Positions 14,209 to 22,976 of a stretch of 64,000 bases of DNA are shown piece by piece (within the stretch, counting starts at the first letter, position 1; each line of letters opens with the position of its first letter). Source of the DNA: Gorillibacterium timonense (GTDB taxonomy: Bacteria; Bacillota; Bacilli; Paenibacillales; NBRC-103111). The stretch is taken from NCBI RefSeq assembly GCF_001457415.1, contig NZ_LN881723.1, forward strand, positions 1,019,246 through 1,083,245, written 5' to 3'. A program made the translations under genes and the position numbers. The notes below the pieces were generated by a model that was not told the DNA's origin, ran no database searches, and saw only the letters and a program-made list of their open reading frames with translations.

Positions 14209-14910
14209 CTAATACGGCTCACCGGTATGGGGAATATCGAATCGCCGCCTAAACGTATGGATGAAGGCGATGACGCTCCCGTTATTTGTATCAGTCAGGA
14301 ACATAAGGTGATCTTCCGCTGCTTCATGAAACTGTTCATCTGTAATCTCGAATTCATCGAGCAGTTCCATGTTCTCAAGAATGAAATTCAAGCTGTCTGG
14401 CGACACTCTCATATGATGTTTGCCTAGCAAGCTGTAAAAGAGGTCATCATAGATTTTCAAAAACCTGTGCGCATCGATTGGAAAATCGATGTAATCTTTT
14501 TTATCTTTCGTTCTTAAATCAGTAGTTCTTATATCTTTAGTACTTAGCATGGGATTTCCCTCTAGAGGTTTTTCCTCTGGTGGTTTTCCCACTAGTGGAA
14601 AATCCACTTGTGGTGAAGGCTGCTCATAGACCTCCATTTCCCAAGCAACGATCTTTCCTTTTTCCTTAATGGGATAGCGTTTTACATATCCATACTTCGA
14701 CAACTCTTTGACGCCGGACTTTACGCTATCCAGTCCATCAGGTGCATGATTGACCAGCTCCTCAAGGTGAAACTTGAAGTTGTCTGGCTTTGATAACATG
14801 TACGCCAAGAGCCCTCTGGCCTTCCAACTTAACCGTTCGTCTTGGACAACCGGCCTATCGATGCGAACAAACGGTACTTCACCTGTTTTAGCAGATCGGA
14901 AGACCGGCAT
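14209..14910 (-). CDS. Phage replication-initiation protein (winged HTH)
   Basis: About 233 residues. The N-terminus is the winged-helix domain common to phage replisome organisers and Rep proteins (FVRIDRPVVQDERLSWKARG, LLAYMLSKPDNFKFHLEELV, GLDSVKSGVKELSKYGYVKR). Residues about 115-150 are a polar linker. The C-terminal part is helical, where a loader-binding domain would be expected. I start at the ATG with GGAGGTG six bases upstream. It probably recruits host replication proteins to the phage origin; no origin repeats were found nearby. Confidence 0.65.
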   Translation of the reverse strand: MPVFRSAKTGEVPFVRIDRPVVQDERLSWKARGLLAYMLSKPDNFKFHLEELVNHAPDGLDSVKSGVKELSKYGYVKRYPIKEKGKIVAWEMEVYEQPSPQVDFPLVGKPPEEKPLEGNPMLSTKDIRTTDLRTKDKKDYIDFPIDAHRFLKIYDDLFYSLLGKHHMRVSPDSLNFILENMELLDEFEITDEQFHEAAEDHLMFLTDTNNGSVIAFIHTFRRRFDIPHTGEPY

Positions 14911-14958
14911 AGCCTTCACCTCCCCGCATAACAGGCTGATTATTGATTTTCAATCACC

Positions 14959-15279
14959 TCACCCGCTTTTCGCCTGTCGCAGCTCTTCATACCTCTGCCG
15001 CATATCCTCCAATGCTTCACGAAGTCCAATCTGACGCCATACAAACTGGAAGGCCGGATGCGTAAAATAATCTACCGCGGGATCGTCCCTGCGAATCCGA
15101 TTAACATCGAGAATCGCATGAATGATATCGACTTGAGCTGCTTCGAACTCCAACACCGTCACGCCGCACTTCTTGAGAGCTTCATCCTTCAGCTCCAGCC
15201 GCTCCGCTAACCGTAGAAGTGCTTTGGTCTCGTTCCAGGCAAATTTCACTTTCGGATTCGTCCTCCTCTTCTGCGACAT
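14959..15279 (-). CDS. Small hypothetical phage protein
   Basis: 106 residues, basic N-terminus then helical (FAWNETKALLRLAERLELKD, IIHAILDVNRIRRDDPAVDY, REALEDMRQRYEELRQAKSG). GAGGGG lies five bases before the ATG. It sits directly before the replication protein gene. Its first third overlaps the end of the upstream gene out of frame. Function unknown. Confidence 0.5.
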   Translation of the reverse strand: MSQKRRTNPKVKFAWNETKALLRLAERLELKDEALKKCGVTVLEFEAAQVDIIHAILDVNRIRRDDPAVDYFTHPAFQFVWRQIGLREALEDMRQRYEELRQAKSG

Positions 15280-15493
15280 CCTCACCCCTCAGCTTCGCGA
15301 ATCGCACCTGGCTACTTTTCAGGGTCCACTTTCCTGCAACCAACCGGCCCTCCTCTTCCTCCATCCAATGCGGTTCCCCAGCAATTCGGATCAGACGGGT
15401 CATGTGCCGTTTTACGCACGAGTAGACGGTCCATTCCTTGGTAACATGATCATAAGTGCAGGTTGTTTCTTGTTCGCCTATCGGGTATCCCAT
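15182..15493 (-). CDS. Small phage protein (IGEQETTCTYD type)
   Basis: About 103 residues beginning MGYPIGEQETTCTYDHVTKE. It is beta-rich, with W, C and basic residues (WTVYSCVKRHMTRLIRIAGE). I recognise this opening from uncharacterised proteins of Paenibacillus phages. Such proteins end soon after RFAKLR, but here the frame runs on for about 37 codons in an unusual acidic stretch (EDVAEEEDESESEICLERDQ) overlapping the next gene by 98 bases, which suggests a lost stop codon or frameshift. Confidence 0.5.
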   Translation of the reverse strand: MGYPIGEQETTCTYDHVTKEWTVYSCVKRHMTRLIRIAGEPHWMEEEEGRLVAGKWTLKSSQVRFAKLRGEDVAEEEDESESEICLERDQSTSTVSGAAGAEG

Positions 15494-15571
15494 AACGCAC
15501 CCACTTTCATGTAGTTTTGTGGGCAATAGCCCAAGAAAATCGGGGTCACTCGTAGTTCATGAGCAAATGGT

Positions 15572-15796
15572 TCAAAGATCAGACACTTTGTGAAATTTAG
15601 CCTTCTTCTGCTGTTCTATCCAACGGAAGAAATCTACTCGCTCTACCCGCTTGGATAGGCCGATCTCAAAGCAGGGGATTCCGCCCGCATCTGGCGACAA
15701 TTGAAAGAGCTCATAAACTCTTCTTCGTGAAATAGATAAATAATCGGCAATATGTTTAGCCGTTAAAATATCGGGAAGAGACTCTACTAATGTCAT
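15572..15796 (-). CDS. Excisionase-like HTH protein
   Basis: About 74 residues, a single MerR-type HTH_17 domain (LPDILTAKHIADYLSISRRR, VYELFQLSPDAGGIPCFEIG). Such small proteins act as excisionases or early regulators. AAAGGTGGTG lies eight bases before the ATG used; a GTG nine bases further upstream is the alternative. It follows the Cro-like gene in the early minus-strand operon, a fitting place for an excisionase. Confidence 0.6.
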   Translation of the reverse strand: MTLVESLPDILTAKHIADYLSISRRRVYELFQLSPDAGGIPCFEIGLSKRVERVDFFRWIEQQKKAKFHKVSDL

Positions 15797-15813
15797 GCTT
15801 GGCACACCACCTT

Positions 15814-16041
15814 TTACAGACTGTCTTGTCTGTCAATTTTGATAAAGACAATTTCATCCGGGTTAACTTTTAATGCCTTAGCAAGTTCCAGCAAGTTCCC
15901 TGCGTCTGGCCTTGTAATACCTCTTTCCCAACGCGAAACCACTGTCACATCAACTGGAGATTGAAATTTTAGCCCTATAGCCTGTTGTGTCATCTTAAGT
16001 CTTTTCCTAAGTTCAGCAATGTTTGTTTGATATCTAGTCAA
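15814..16041 (-). CDS. Cro-like XRE-family regulator
   Basis: A 75-residue XRE helix-turn-helix protein (IAELRKRLKMTQQAIGLKFQ, VTVVSRWERGITRPDAGNLL). The start is a TTG directly after AAGGGGGTGAG; the frame upstream of it is promoter DNA. It is the first gene of the leftward operon and is divergent from the repressor, so it is the likely lytic-side (Cro-like) partner of the switch. Confidence 0.7.
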   Translation of the reverse strand: MTRYQTNIAELRKRLKMTQQAIGLKFQSPVDVTVVSRWERGITRPDAGNLLELAKALKVNPDEIVFIKIDRQDSL

Positions 16042-16081
16042 ATACTCACCCCCTTCTACATTGACTTTTTTGTCTAGGAAA

Positions 16082-16176
16082 ACTGTACCACAGTTTTTTT
16101 GGGTTTTCAAGCCTTCCTTGTCTGTCACTTTATTTCAGTCTAAAAAATTGACTAGTCTGTCTAGTTGATTTATACT
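16082..16176. promoter_or_regulatory. Divergent repressor/Cro-like switch promoters and operator
   Basis: Rightward promoter: TTGACT at 16148-16153, 17 bp, TATACT at 16171-16176. An inverted repeat ACTAG-N5-CTAGT (16151-16165) overlaps its -35 and spacer, a probable operator. Leftward promoter on the minus strand: TTGAAA (16110-16105), 17 bp, TACAGT (16087-16082). Related TGTCTAG and CTTGTCTGTCA words at 16069-16076 and 16118-16127 may be further operator half-sites. Confidence 0.65.
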
Positions 16177-16206
16177 ATTTAAAAATAAACTGTTGGAGGA
16201 ATTAAT

Positions 16207-17220
16207 TTGTCGTACGCAGCAATTCTGGACACATATATTAAAAAATCTGGTAAGACACTCGATCAGATTTCTCAAGAGTGTGCCGATATGGACATTTCAG
16301 TTCATCCAACCTACATTTCTAAATTGCGTCTGGGAAAGCGTCCGGCACCCTCAGAAGATATCACCAGAGCCTTAGCTAAGGTAACTGGAGGAGATCCGGA
16401 AAAGTTAATTGCAGAAGCTAACCTGAGCAGTTTAAGCAGTGGTCAAATAGCTGCTTATGAAAGACATGTTAAAAGGCAATTAGAGATCGAGAGTGTCTTA
16501 GATGCTCTAAGCGATGGAAATCAATTATTTCCATTTCTTGAAAACGAGTTGCGAGAATCATACCTATTCCGTGCTCTTCCTCAAGATTACTTGCCGGATA
16601 ATATTCTCGATAAAGAAGAACTCACAGTATATTTAACAAATCTTCGACTCGATGAAGAGGATACGAAGATTATCCTCTCATACTTAAAAGATCTTGCGGA
16701 GTCGCCTGCAGTGCTTTATGCAAAACTACAAAATTCACAAAACGCCTCAATGAACGAGATACGAAAAATTGAAAATTCATTACGTGACAAAGGAATTAAA
16801 ACATCGCAAGAAGTGTTGTCAACCATGCCGATATATGATCAAAAAGAGCCTAGTGTTGAAATTGAGGTCCTTGAAAACCTCAAGGGAAAAGTATTTGTTG
16901 ATCCTGAAGTAACCTTAAACCGCAGTGGCTTTGCATTAATCGTTCACGATGACAACATGAGTGGGGATAGGATTCAAAAAGGCGATATCATTATCGTTCT
17001 TAAGCAAGACTATGCTTACCCCGCTGATATTGCATTGTTATCAATAAAACAAGGATTTGCAACGCTAAGGCGTGTCAAGGAAGTTGGCGATATGTATATC
17101 TTGATGCCCTCAAAAGTAAACATTGAGCCAGAAATTGTGTCTAAGGATGACGTAAGGATTATCGGAAAAGTGGTGGAAGTCCGCTTCTTCATAAAGAAAA
17201 AAGCTGAGGTGAAATCATGA
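16207..17220 (+). CDS. Prophage repressor with HTH and inactive S24-like domain
   Basis: 337 residues, starting at a TTG six bases after GGAGGA. The N-terminal DNA-binding region is at about 1-65. Residues 75-200 are a helical linker. The C-terminus (about 220-325) has the S24/LexA fold: VHDDNMSGDRIQKGD, then FATLRRV. In LexA-type proteins the catalytic Ser stands in GDSM and the Lys in TVKRL; here those places hold Asn250 and Arg288, so self-cleavage is not expected. Induction would then need an antirepressor or another signal. It overlaps the integrase gene by four bases (ATGA), so both are co-expressed in the lysogen. Confidence 0.75.
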   Translation: MSYAAILDTYIKKSGKTLDQISQECADMDISVHPTYISKLRLGKRPAPSEDITRALAKVTGGDPEKLIAEANLSSLSSGQIAAYERHVKRQLEIESVLDALSDGNQLFPFLENELRESYLFRALPQDYLPDNILDKEELTVYLTNLRLDEEDTKIILSYLKDLAESPAVLYAKLQNSQNASMNEIRKIENSLRDKGIKTSQEVLSTMPIYDQKEPSVEIEVLENLKGKVFVDPEVTLNRSGFALIVHDDNMSGDRIQKGDIIIVLKQDYAYPADIALLSIKQGFATLRRVKEVGDMYILMPSKVNIEPEIVSKDDVRIIGKVVEVRFFIKKKAEVKS

Positions 17221-18380
17221 AAGGATCTTACCGCCAGAGAGGATGCAAATGCCCCCCAGAGCATAAGAAATGCACCTGTGGAGCACTATGGGAGTTCCGG
17301 ATTGATCTTGGAAAGGACCCGTTAACCGGGAAGCGATTAACCAAAGAAAAAGGTGGGTTTGAAACGGAGAAAGCGGCCCGCCAAGCTGCGGCCGCATTTT
17401 GGACGGACTATCAGAGGGGAATGGCCGCCACACGAGGTGACCGCAAAACTGTAGCCGGCTTCATGAAGGAATTCCTTGAGGTTACGCTGGTAAATGAAAT
17501 CGGAAGCACAACCTACGAAAACAAACTAGCTATCATGGAAAACCATATTGTCCCACAGATCGGGAACTTAAAGCTTCAAAAGGTAACCCATGCTGACCTA
17601 CAGAGGTTCGTTAATACTCTTGTTGCCGAAGGACTAAACCCCGGAACGATCCGGAATATTATGAGGCTGGTTAACCAGACATTACGGCATGCAGTTGTAA
17701 CCGGTGTTATCTTCACGAACCCCGCCGCTCACGTAAAAAAGCCTGGCTACAAGCAAAAAACTCACAATGTCTGGACTAAAGAGGAATGGACTAAGTTCCT
17801 TACATCATCCGCGAAAAGTAGGCTTTACCCGTTCTATTTGATTGCATTGAACACTGGAATGCGGCCTGGGGAGATACTGGCCTTGGATTGGGATCATGTG
17901 GATTTAAAACGAAGAGTGATTCGTGTAGATCGAACCGTGGTTTATACGAAGTCAAAGGGTATCGAGATCAAGCCTTCGCCAAAGACAGACTCCTCAAATC
18001 GATCGATAACCATCCCGGAGAGCGTGGCCGCCTATCTCAAGAGGTTAAAGCTGGGCCAAAAGCTTAGCCGCCTGAATCTAATAATACCAGGACAAAGATC
18101 CGACATTGTTTACAACTCCGCATTGAACAAAGGCATGAAAAACGATATTGAAGCTGCAGGTGTTCCTTATATAACCCCTCACGAGCTCCGTCACACTCAC
18201 GCAACATTTCTCCTATCCCCTAAGCCCTTTGGTCTTGGAATAGGAATAAAGGCGGTCTCAGAACGTCTGGGACACGCCTCCACAACCGTCACCCTTAACA
18301 CCTACGCCCACGTTCTGGAAAACATGCAAGATGCAATCGCAGAGGCTCTCGAAGAGACCCAAACCATCACGAATATGTAG
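17217..18380 (+). CDS. Tyrosine-type phage integrase
   Basis: A 387-residue site-specific recombinase. Residues 1-60 are an arm-binding domain with a CxC...CxC cluster (Cys10, 12, 19, 21). About 75-165 is the SAM-like core-binding domain. The catalytic set is complete: Arg216 (NTGMRPGEILALDW), His322/Arg325 (HELRHTHAT), His353 (ERLGHAS) and Tyr363 (TLNTYAHV). It lies at the prophage edge with its 3' end facing host DNA. A direct repeat TGTGGGCA twice within 18383-18402 could be an arm site. Confidence 0.93.
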   Translation: MKGSYRQRGCKCPPEHKKCTCGALWEFRIDLGKDPLTGKRLTKEKGGFETEKAARQAAAAFWTDYQRGMAATRGDRKTVAGFMKEFLEVTLVNEIGSTTYENKLAIMENHIVPQIGNLKLQKVTHADLQRFVNTLVAEGLNPGTIRNIMRLVNQTLRHAVVTGVIFTNPAAHVKKPGYKQKTHNVWTKEEWTKFLTSSAKSRLYPFYLIALNTGMRPGEILALDWDHVDLKRRVIRVDRTVVYTKSKGIEIKPSPKTDSSNRSITIPESVAAYLKRLKLGQKLSRLNLIIPGQRSDIVYNSALNKGMKNDIEAAGVPYITPHELRHTHATFLLSPKPFGLGIGIKAVSERLGHASTTVTLNTYAHVLENMQDAIAEALEETQTITNM

Positions 18381-18432
18381 GGTGTGGGCAATTCTGTGGG
18401 CAAAGAGATCAAAAACCTTCATAAATCCAGTG

Positions 18433-18792
18433 TTAGCGCGTCTTTCTGCTCATGTAATTGTAGTTTGACTCGAACTGTACGCTCGCGCATAACCTCGTCT
18501 TCTGAACAGCGAATTCATAGAAGATTTCCCCGTGCGTCCAGTTCACCTTGTACCGCAACGAATCTACAGCCATGCGGTGCAGCATGGAGACCTGAGACTC
18601 GGACAAGCCTCCGTCATCGAGCTGCATGCAGCCGTCCCTGCTCTCCAATGGATTGTGCTTAATGCCGAACTTTCCCACCACGTTGTTACGAATTTGCACA
18701 AACACGGTTCCCGAGGACAAGCGCATCAACTCATCCCGTATCTCCCGAAAGACATAATCGATCTGTCTCGAAAGAGAAAGCTCATCGATCAC
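18433..18792 (-). CDS. Conserved hypothetical host protein at the prophage boundary
   Basis: A 119-residue protein (VIDELSLSRQIDYVFREIRD, ELMRLSSGTVFVQIRNNVVG, SESQVSMLHRMAVDSLRYKV). GGAGGG precedes the GTG used as start by six bases. I believe it is conserved in Paenibacillus; its role is unknown. Its 3' end faces the integrase gene and lies only 50 bases away, so the attachment core may be in or just beyond its last codons. The other att copy lies outside the window or was not found. Confidence 0.6.
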   Translation of the reverse strand: MIDELSLSRQIDYVFREIRDELMRLSSGTVFVQIRNNVVGKFGIKHNPLESRDGCMQLDDGGLSESQVSMLHRMAVDSLRYKVNWTHGEIFYEFAVQKTRLCASVQFESNYNYMSRKTR

Positions 18793-18929
18793 TAATTTCC
18801 CTCCAGTCATAAGGTATATTGGCGTTGTATGTAGATTCATGAGGCTTGAGGCTTATTATATGCGAATAGTCCCAGTTGATCAACATTTTTTTACATTTTT
18901 AGCGCTTGGTTTCATTTTCTCCGTTTTTA

Positions 18930-19136
18930 TCAAGAACGAACCAGTTCCAGTACGACTGACAGCGGGATGCCCGTTTCTTTGTGAACATCGTAGGCGGTCA
19001 GATGAGGCTGGGAATGAAGGCAGCGGCGAATTTCCCGATAAGACTCATCATAATACAACCGGCAGCTTTCGCAGCAGTCCGATCGCCGCTGCTGCACCAT
19101 CAGTCTGCCACAGCGCTTGCAGTTCATCAAAGACAT
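18930..19136 (-). CDS. YvyF-like zinc-ribbon small protein
   Basis: 68 residues. A CxxC...CxxC zinc ribbon covers residues 5-25 (MNCKRCGRLMVQQ, SDCCESCRLYYDESYREI), followed by an HTH-like half (LTAYDVHKETGIPLSVVLEL). This layout resembles the YvyF/TIGR03826 family found near flagellar genes. The start is placed after GGGGAGTGGAG; a second ATG three codons later is possible. It is not in a flagellar operon here. Confidence 0.55.
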   Translation of the reverse strand: MSLMNCKRCGRLMVQQRRSDCCESCRLYYDESYREIRRCLHSQPHLTAYDVHKETGIPLSVVLELVRS

Positions 19137-19297
19137 CTCTCCACTCCCCTTTACCTTCAGCATCCTTTTTTCTCCATTATATTCACCATTCTGCAACCTT
19201 TCTTGAGAAGTTGGGACCAAATTCATAGACCTTCCGAACGACGTCATGTTATAATGAGCCCATTCAAGATTCTACCAATTGTCAGGGGAGATGCGGG

Positions 19298-20551
19298 ATG
19301 TCGTCGTTTATGGACAAAATGTCGTTTAAGCAAAAACTCTACGCGGGTTGTTACACCATGCTTTTGGTTTACTCCATTCTTTTCCTGGCTTTGTCCAAGC
19401 TTGGCTTTTTCTTTAACATCTTATTGGTGCTAGTTGTTTTAGGACTTGCCTATCCTTTTCTTTTGGTTCTTGAGAGAGCGCTTACAGAGCCGATCGAGAA
19501 TGTCTCGCGACTGGCCCTCGACATTGCCAAGGGAGATTTTACGAAGAAGCTGACCATCCATACTCATGACAGCATTGGAGAATTGGGCGATTCCTTCAAT
19601 AAAATGACGGAAAAGCTCAAAGGAATCCTTGAAGATACGGTTGGAATTACGAAGCAGGTTGCCGACACAAGCCATAAGAACTATCTCAAGAATCAGACGA
19701 TGACCGAGGTCTTGAAGCAGGTGACCGTTTCGGCGGGAGAACTCGCTTCAGGCGCTGGTGAAATCTCGGAGGGCGTCACGAAAATCTCGGCCGAAATCGA
19801 CGATATCCAACAATCGGTGAAGGGCTATGTGGAATCCTCCATTAACATGAAGGATAAATCCAAGCTGATGGTCGATCTTGCCGAAAAAGGACGCAAAGCC
19901 ATGGAAAGCCAGGGGGAAGGAATGAAACGGAACATAGAGGCGACCTCCAACGTAGCCGCTACGATCGATGATTTGGCCAAGCAAGCAAGCGGGATCACGC
20001 GGATTACCCGCACCATCTCCGATATCGCCGAACAGACGAACCTATTGTCCTTGAACGCTTCCATCGAGGCGGCGAGAGCAGGTGAGCATGGCAAAGGGTT
20101 CGCAGTTGTCGCCCAGGAAGTGCGGAAGCTGGCGGAAGAATCGGCTTCCTCAACGCGGGAAGTATTCAACCTGGTCCGCAGCATCGAGCAAGGCGTGCAG
20201 GAAGCCATCCGCAACATTGAAATCAACGAGGAGGCCGTCCGCGAGCAAACCTTCCATATCCGCGACACGGAAACGGTGTTCAAAGAAATCGCCGGCAATA
20301 TTCATTATGTCACCGATCTCATCGTCAAATTTGCCGCACAGAGCGACACCATGCTGACGAAAGCGCAGGCCATCTCCCGCACCATGGAAGGCATCGCCGC
20401 GATCACTCAGGAATCGGCCGCCGGAACTGAACAGGTCTCCGCCTCGATGAATGAGCAGATCGCCCTGGTGGAAGATATGGTCGAACAGTCCGAACGGATG
20501 ACCAATGTCGCCAAGCAGCTTCAACGGACGATCGAAATCTTTAATTTTTAG
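19298..20551 (+). CDS. Methyl-accepting chemotaxis-type receptor without sensor domain
   Basis: 417 residues. Two adjacent membrane segments (about 15-58) are followed at once by a HAMP linker ([20 protein letters not shown]) and a coiled-coil signalling domain. The conserved tip is clear: [20 protein letters not shown], then [18 protein letters not shown]. There is no periplasmic domain, so it must sense membrane or cytoplasmic conditions, or act with a partner. It signals to CheA/CheW. Monocistronic, with its own terminator. Confidence 0.85.
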   Translation: MSSFMDKMSFKQKLYAGCYTMLLVYSILFLALSKLGFFFNILLVLVVLGLAYPFLLVLERALTEPIENVSRLALDIAKGDFTKKLTIHTHDSIGELGDSFNKMTEKLKGILEDTVGITKQVADTSHKNYLKNQTMTEVLKQVTVSAGELASGAGEISEGVTKISAEIDDIQQSVKGYVESSINMKDKSKLMVDLAEKGRKAMESQGEGMKRNIEATSNVAATIDDLAKQASGITRITRTISDIAEQTNLLSLNASIEAARAGEHGKGFAVVAQEVRKLAEESASSTREVFNLVRSIEQGVQEAIRNIEINEEAVREQTFHIRDTETVFKEIAGNIHYVTDLIVKFAAQSDTMLTKAQAISRTMEGIAAITQESAAGTEQVSASMNEQIALVEDMVEQSERMTNVAKQLQRTIEIFNF

Positions 20552-20578
20552 CGTTTTCTTGTGAACAGCCCCTCTACC

Positions 20579-20622
20579 AAAAGAGCCTTTCCCGCCATCA
20601 TCGCGGAAAAGGCTCTTTCTTT
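20579..20622 (+). terminator. Terminator after the chemoreceptor gene
   Basis: AAAGAGCCTTT pairs with AAAGGCTCTTT (CGC/GCG inside, loop CATCAT), followed by CTTTC. It lies 28 bases after the chemoreceptor stop. Confidence 0.75.
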
Positions 20623-20665
20623 CGGATTGGCGATTTCGGTGCTCCCCGTGTGGGCAGCTCCGCTC

Positions 20666-20712
20666 TCGATCCGTGTATCGATCCGTGTATCGATCCGTGT
20701 ATCGATCCGTGT
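20666..20712. repeat. Short tandem repeat, 12-bp unit x 4
   Basis: ATCGATCCGTGT is repeated four times without error (the first unit lacks its first base). It lies between the chemoreceptor terminator and the 3' end of the oligoendopeptidase gene, in no gene. Copy number is likely to vary between strains. Confidence 0.9.
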
Positions 20713-20726
20713 AACAGAAGCGAGTT

Positions 20727-22520
20727 TTAGTCTTCCGTCAATTCCAGGAACTGGTTGACATCCGCCACATACAAGTCGATGGCCCGCTGCCAGAAATCCG
20801 GCTGCTCCAGATTGACGCCGAGATGCTTCGACGCCAGCTCTTCCACCGTCATGCTGGCCGTATCCCGGAGCAGGGCGATATAACGGTCTTCAAACCCTTC
20901 GCCTTCCTGCTGAGCGGTTTGATAAATGCCGGAGGAGAACAACAGACCGAAGGTATACGGGAAATTGTAGAAGGGAACATCCGTCGCGTAGAAATGAAGC
21001 TTCGCCGCCCAGAAATGCGGATGGTATTCGCTCAGGGAATCGCGATAAGCTTGTTTTTGCGCTTCCACCATCAGCTCGTTCAGACGCTCGATGCTGACCA
21101 GCCCATTTTCCCGCTCGGCGTAGAAATTCGTTTCGAAGAGGAAGCGAGCGTGGATGTTCATAAACATCGCAATCGCGTTCTGAATCTTATCTGATAACAG
21201 GGAAATCTTGGCTTCCTTGTCCGTCTCCGCCTTGATTGCCGCATCGCTCAGGATCGTTTCCGCCAGCGTCGAAGCCGTCTCCGCCACATTCATTGCGTAA
21301 TGCTTCGCAATCGGCGGCATGCCTTTCATCACATCGTCATGGAAAGCGTGTCCCAGCTCATGAGCGAGTGTTGAAACGTTGTCGGAGGTTCCCGAATACG
21401 TCATGAAAATCCGGCTCTCCTCCTCGATCGGGAAGGGGGTGCAGAAGCCACCGGGTTGTTTACCGGGGCGATCTTCCACTTCGATCCAGCGATTCTCCAA
21501 GGCGTATTTGGCGAAATCAGCCATCTTCGGGCTGAAGCTGCGGAATTGCTCGATAATCAGCTCTGCCCCTTCCTCGTAGCTGAGCTTCTTCTCCGCTTTG
21601 CCGATCGGGGCGTCAATATCGTGCCAGGCGAGGCGATCTACCCCGAGCAGCTTCGCTTTGCGCTCCAGGAAGCGAACGAAGATGTCTTTGTTCTTCTCCA
21701 CCGTGCCCCACATGGTATCCAAGGTTTCCTTTGTCATCCGGTTGATGGCAAGCGGCTCTTTATGGACCGAATCCCATCCCCGCTGCTTATACAGGCGAAG
21801 TCGGAACCCAGCAAGGTGGTTGAGGGCGTCCGCGCAGAAATCAGCTTGGTCCTCCCAGGCAGCTTCCCACCGCTTGAAGAGCTCCACGCGGGTCTCGCGA
21901 TCCGGGCTGTGCAGCTTGTTGAAGGCTTGGCCCGCGGACAAAAGCTCCGTCTTCCCGTCTTCTTCGAACGGGATTTGAATTTTGCCCACAGCCGTATTGT
22001 ACAGCTCGCCCCAACCGTGATAGCCGTCGACGGCAAGCTCGCTTGCGAGGGATTCCAGCTCGGGAGACATTTTATCCTTCGACAGAAATCTGCGTTCATT
22101 CAAGTAAAACGCAGCATCCGACCAAGGAGCTTGCTTCAGCAAGGCTGCAAAGACGTCATCCGGAATGCCCGAGAGAAACCGGTCCAAGAGCGACATGGCG
22201 GATTGGTACACCGCCGAGATGTCCTGAACATGGTTTCCCAGCGCGACGGCCTTCCGATCCGCTTGATCCTGTGCAGCCAGGCATCCCGTGAAGGATTCCC
22301 CTTCAAAAATCCCGTTAAAGATCGCTTGAAATTCATGCACCAGGTCCGCATAGGACTCGGCGTCCTCCAGAGATTGAGGACTCGCCGCTTTCTCCAAACG
22401 ACTGCGGAAGGAGACGGCTCTCTCCTTCAGATCATCCAGAAAAGCAAGGAACTGCTTGGACTCGCTGCCGCCGGGAAAATAGCAGTCCAGGTCCCAAACC
22501 GGATTGAGTGGTTTATTCAT
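20727..22520 (-). CDS. Oligoendopeptidase F family, M3 metallopeptidase
   Basis: 597 residues. The HEXXH zinc motif is intact (STLAHELGHAFHDDVM), and typical M3 blocks follow (MNVAETASTLAETILSDAAI, FYAERENGLVSIERLNELM). These cytosolic enzymes degrade short peptides. The start is the ATG with GAAAGGGTG six bases upstream, seven codons inside the longer frame. It stands alone. The subfamily resembles the clade-3 oligoendopeptidases of spore formers, from memory. Confidence 0.88.
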   Translation of the reverse strand: MNKPLNPVWDLDCYFPGGSESKQFLAFLDDLKERAVSFRSRLEKAASPQSLEDAESYADLVHEFQAIFNGIFEGESFTGCLAAQDQADRKAVALGNHVQDISAVYQSAMSLLDRFLSGIPDDVFAALLKQAPWSDAAFYLNERRFLSKDKMSPELESLASELAVDGYHGWGELYNTAVGKIQIPFEEDGKTELLSAGQAFNKLHSPDRETRVELFKRWEAAWEDQADFCADALNHLAGFRLRLYKQRGWDSVHKEPLAINRMTKETLDTMWGTVEKNKDIFVRFLERKAKLLGVDRLAWHDIDAPIGKAEKKLSYEEGAELIIEQFRSFSPKMADFAKYALENRWIEVEDRPGKQPGGFCTPFPIEEESRIFMTYSGTSDNVSTLAHELGHAFHDDVMKGMPPIAKHYAMNVAETASTLAETILSDAAIKAETDKEAKISLLSDKIQNAIAMFMNIHARFLFETNFYAERENGLVSIERLNELMVEAQKQAYRDSLSEYHPHFWAAKLHFYATDVPFYNFPYTFGLLFSSGIYQTAQQEGEGFEDRYIALLRDTASMTVEELASKHLGVNLEQPDFWQRAIDLYVADVNQFLELTED

Positions 22521-22790
22521 GGTCAACACCCTTTCGTTCATTGATAATGTATCCCACCTGCCAGAGCGTGTTTGCTTACGGGGAAGACGTCATCGTCAAG
22601 TCCAACCGTCCGGAATTCGGTCTAACACGCTGTAGGTGAGAATCTCCGTTTCCATTAAAACACATTCCATTTCGATTCGGAAATAGGAAGAACCGTTATA
22701 ATCAATCTTCACTCCCGCTTGAATCCCGTGGTCAGCCATGATTTAATGGGAGGAACAAGAAGCAAGGCTTCCCGGAAAGGATGGTTTCTC

Positions 22791-22973
22791 ATGCAGCCGC
22801 TCAAAATATCGGCCGAAACGGCCGTTACCTTATCGAAAGCACTCAACATTCCTATCGAACAACTCATGCATATGCCCCAACACATCCTGATGCAAAAGCT
22901 GGCTCAGCTCTCCCAAGAGCCAAGCCAGCTTAAAGAGGATAAGGACGACGATTCCTCGGCCAAGGAGTCCTGA
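22791..22973 (+). CDS. yycC: YycC family small protein
   Basis: 60 residues. It matches what I know of YycC: PLKISAETAVTLSKALNIPI, EQLMHMPQHILMQKLAQL. The YycC function is unknown. GGAAAGGA lies nine bases before the ATG. The acidic tail (EDKDDDSSAKES) is longer than I remember for Bacillus. The next small gene follows after three bases, so the two form an operon. Confidence 0.7.
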   Translation: MQPLKISAETAVTLSKALNIPIEQLMHMPQHILMQKLAQLSQEPSQLKEDKDDDSSAKES

Positions 22974-22976
22974 TCG

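Noticed and set aside
18382..18435. Defined attachment core
   Set aside because: The TGTGGGCA repeats and the adjacent host gene end are suggestive, but no second copy was found in the window.
20666..20712. Relationship to the 19-bp repeat at 33588
   Set aside because: Both contain GATCCG, but unit length and the remaining bases differ, so common origin is not supported.
21456..22544. + strand 362-codon frame opposite the oligoendopeptidase
   Set aside because: Shadow of a gene with an intact HEXXH motif; no ribosome site or family feature.
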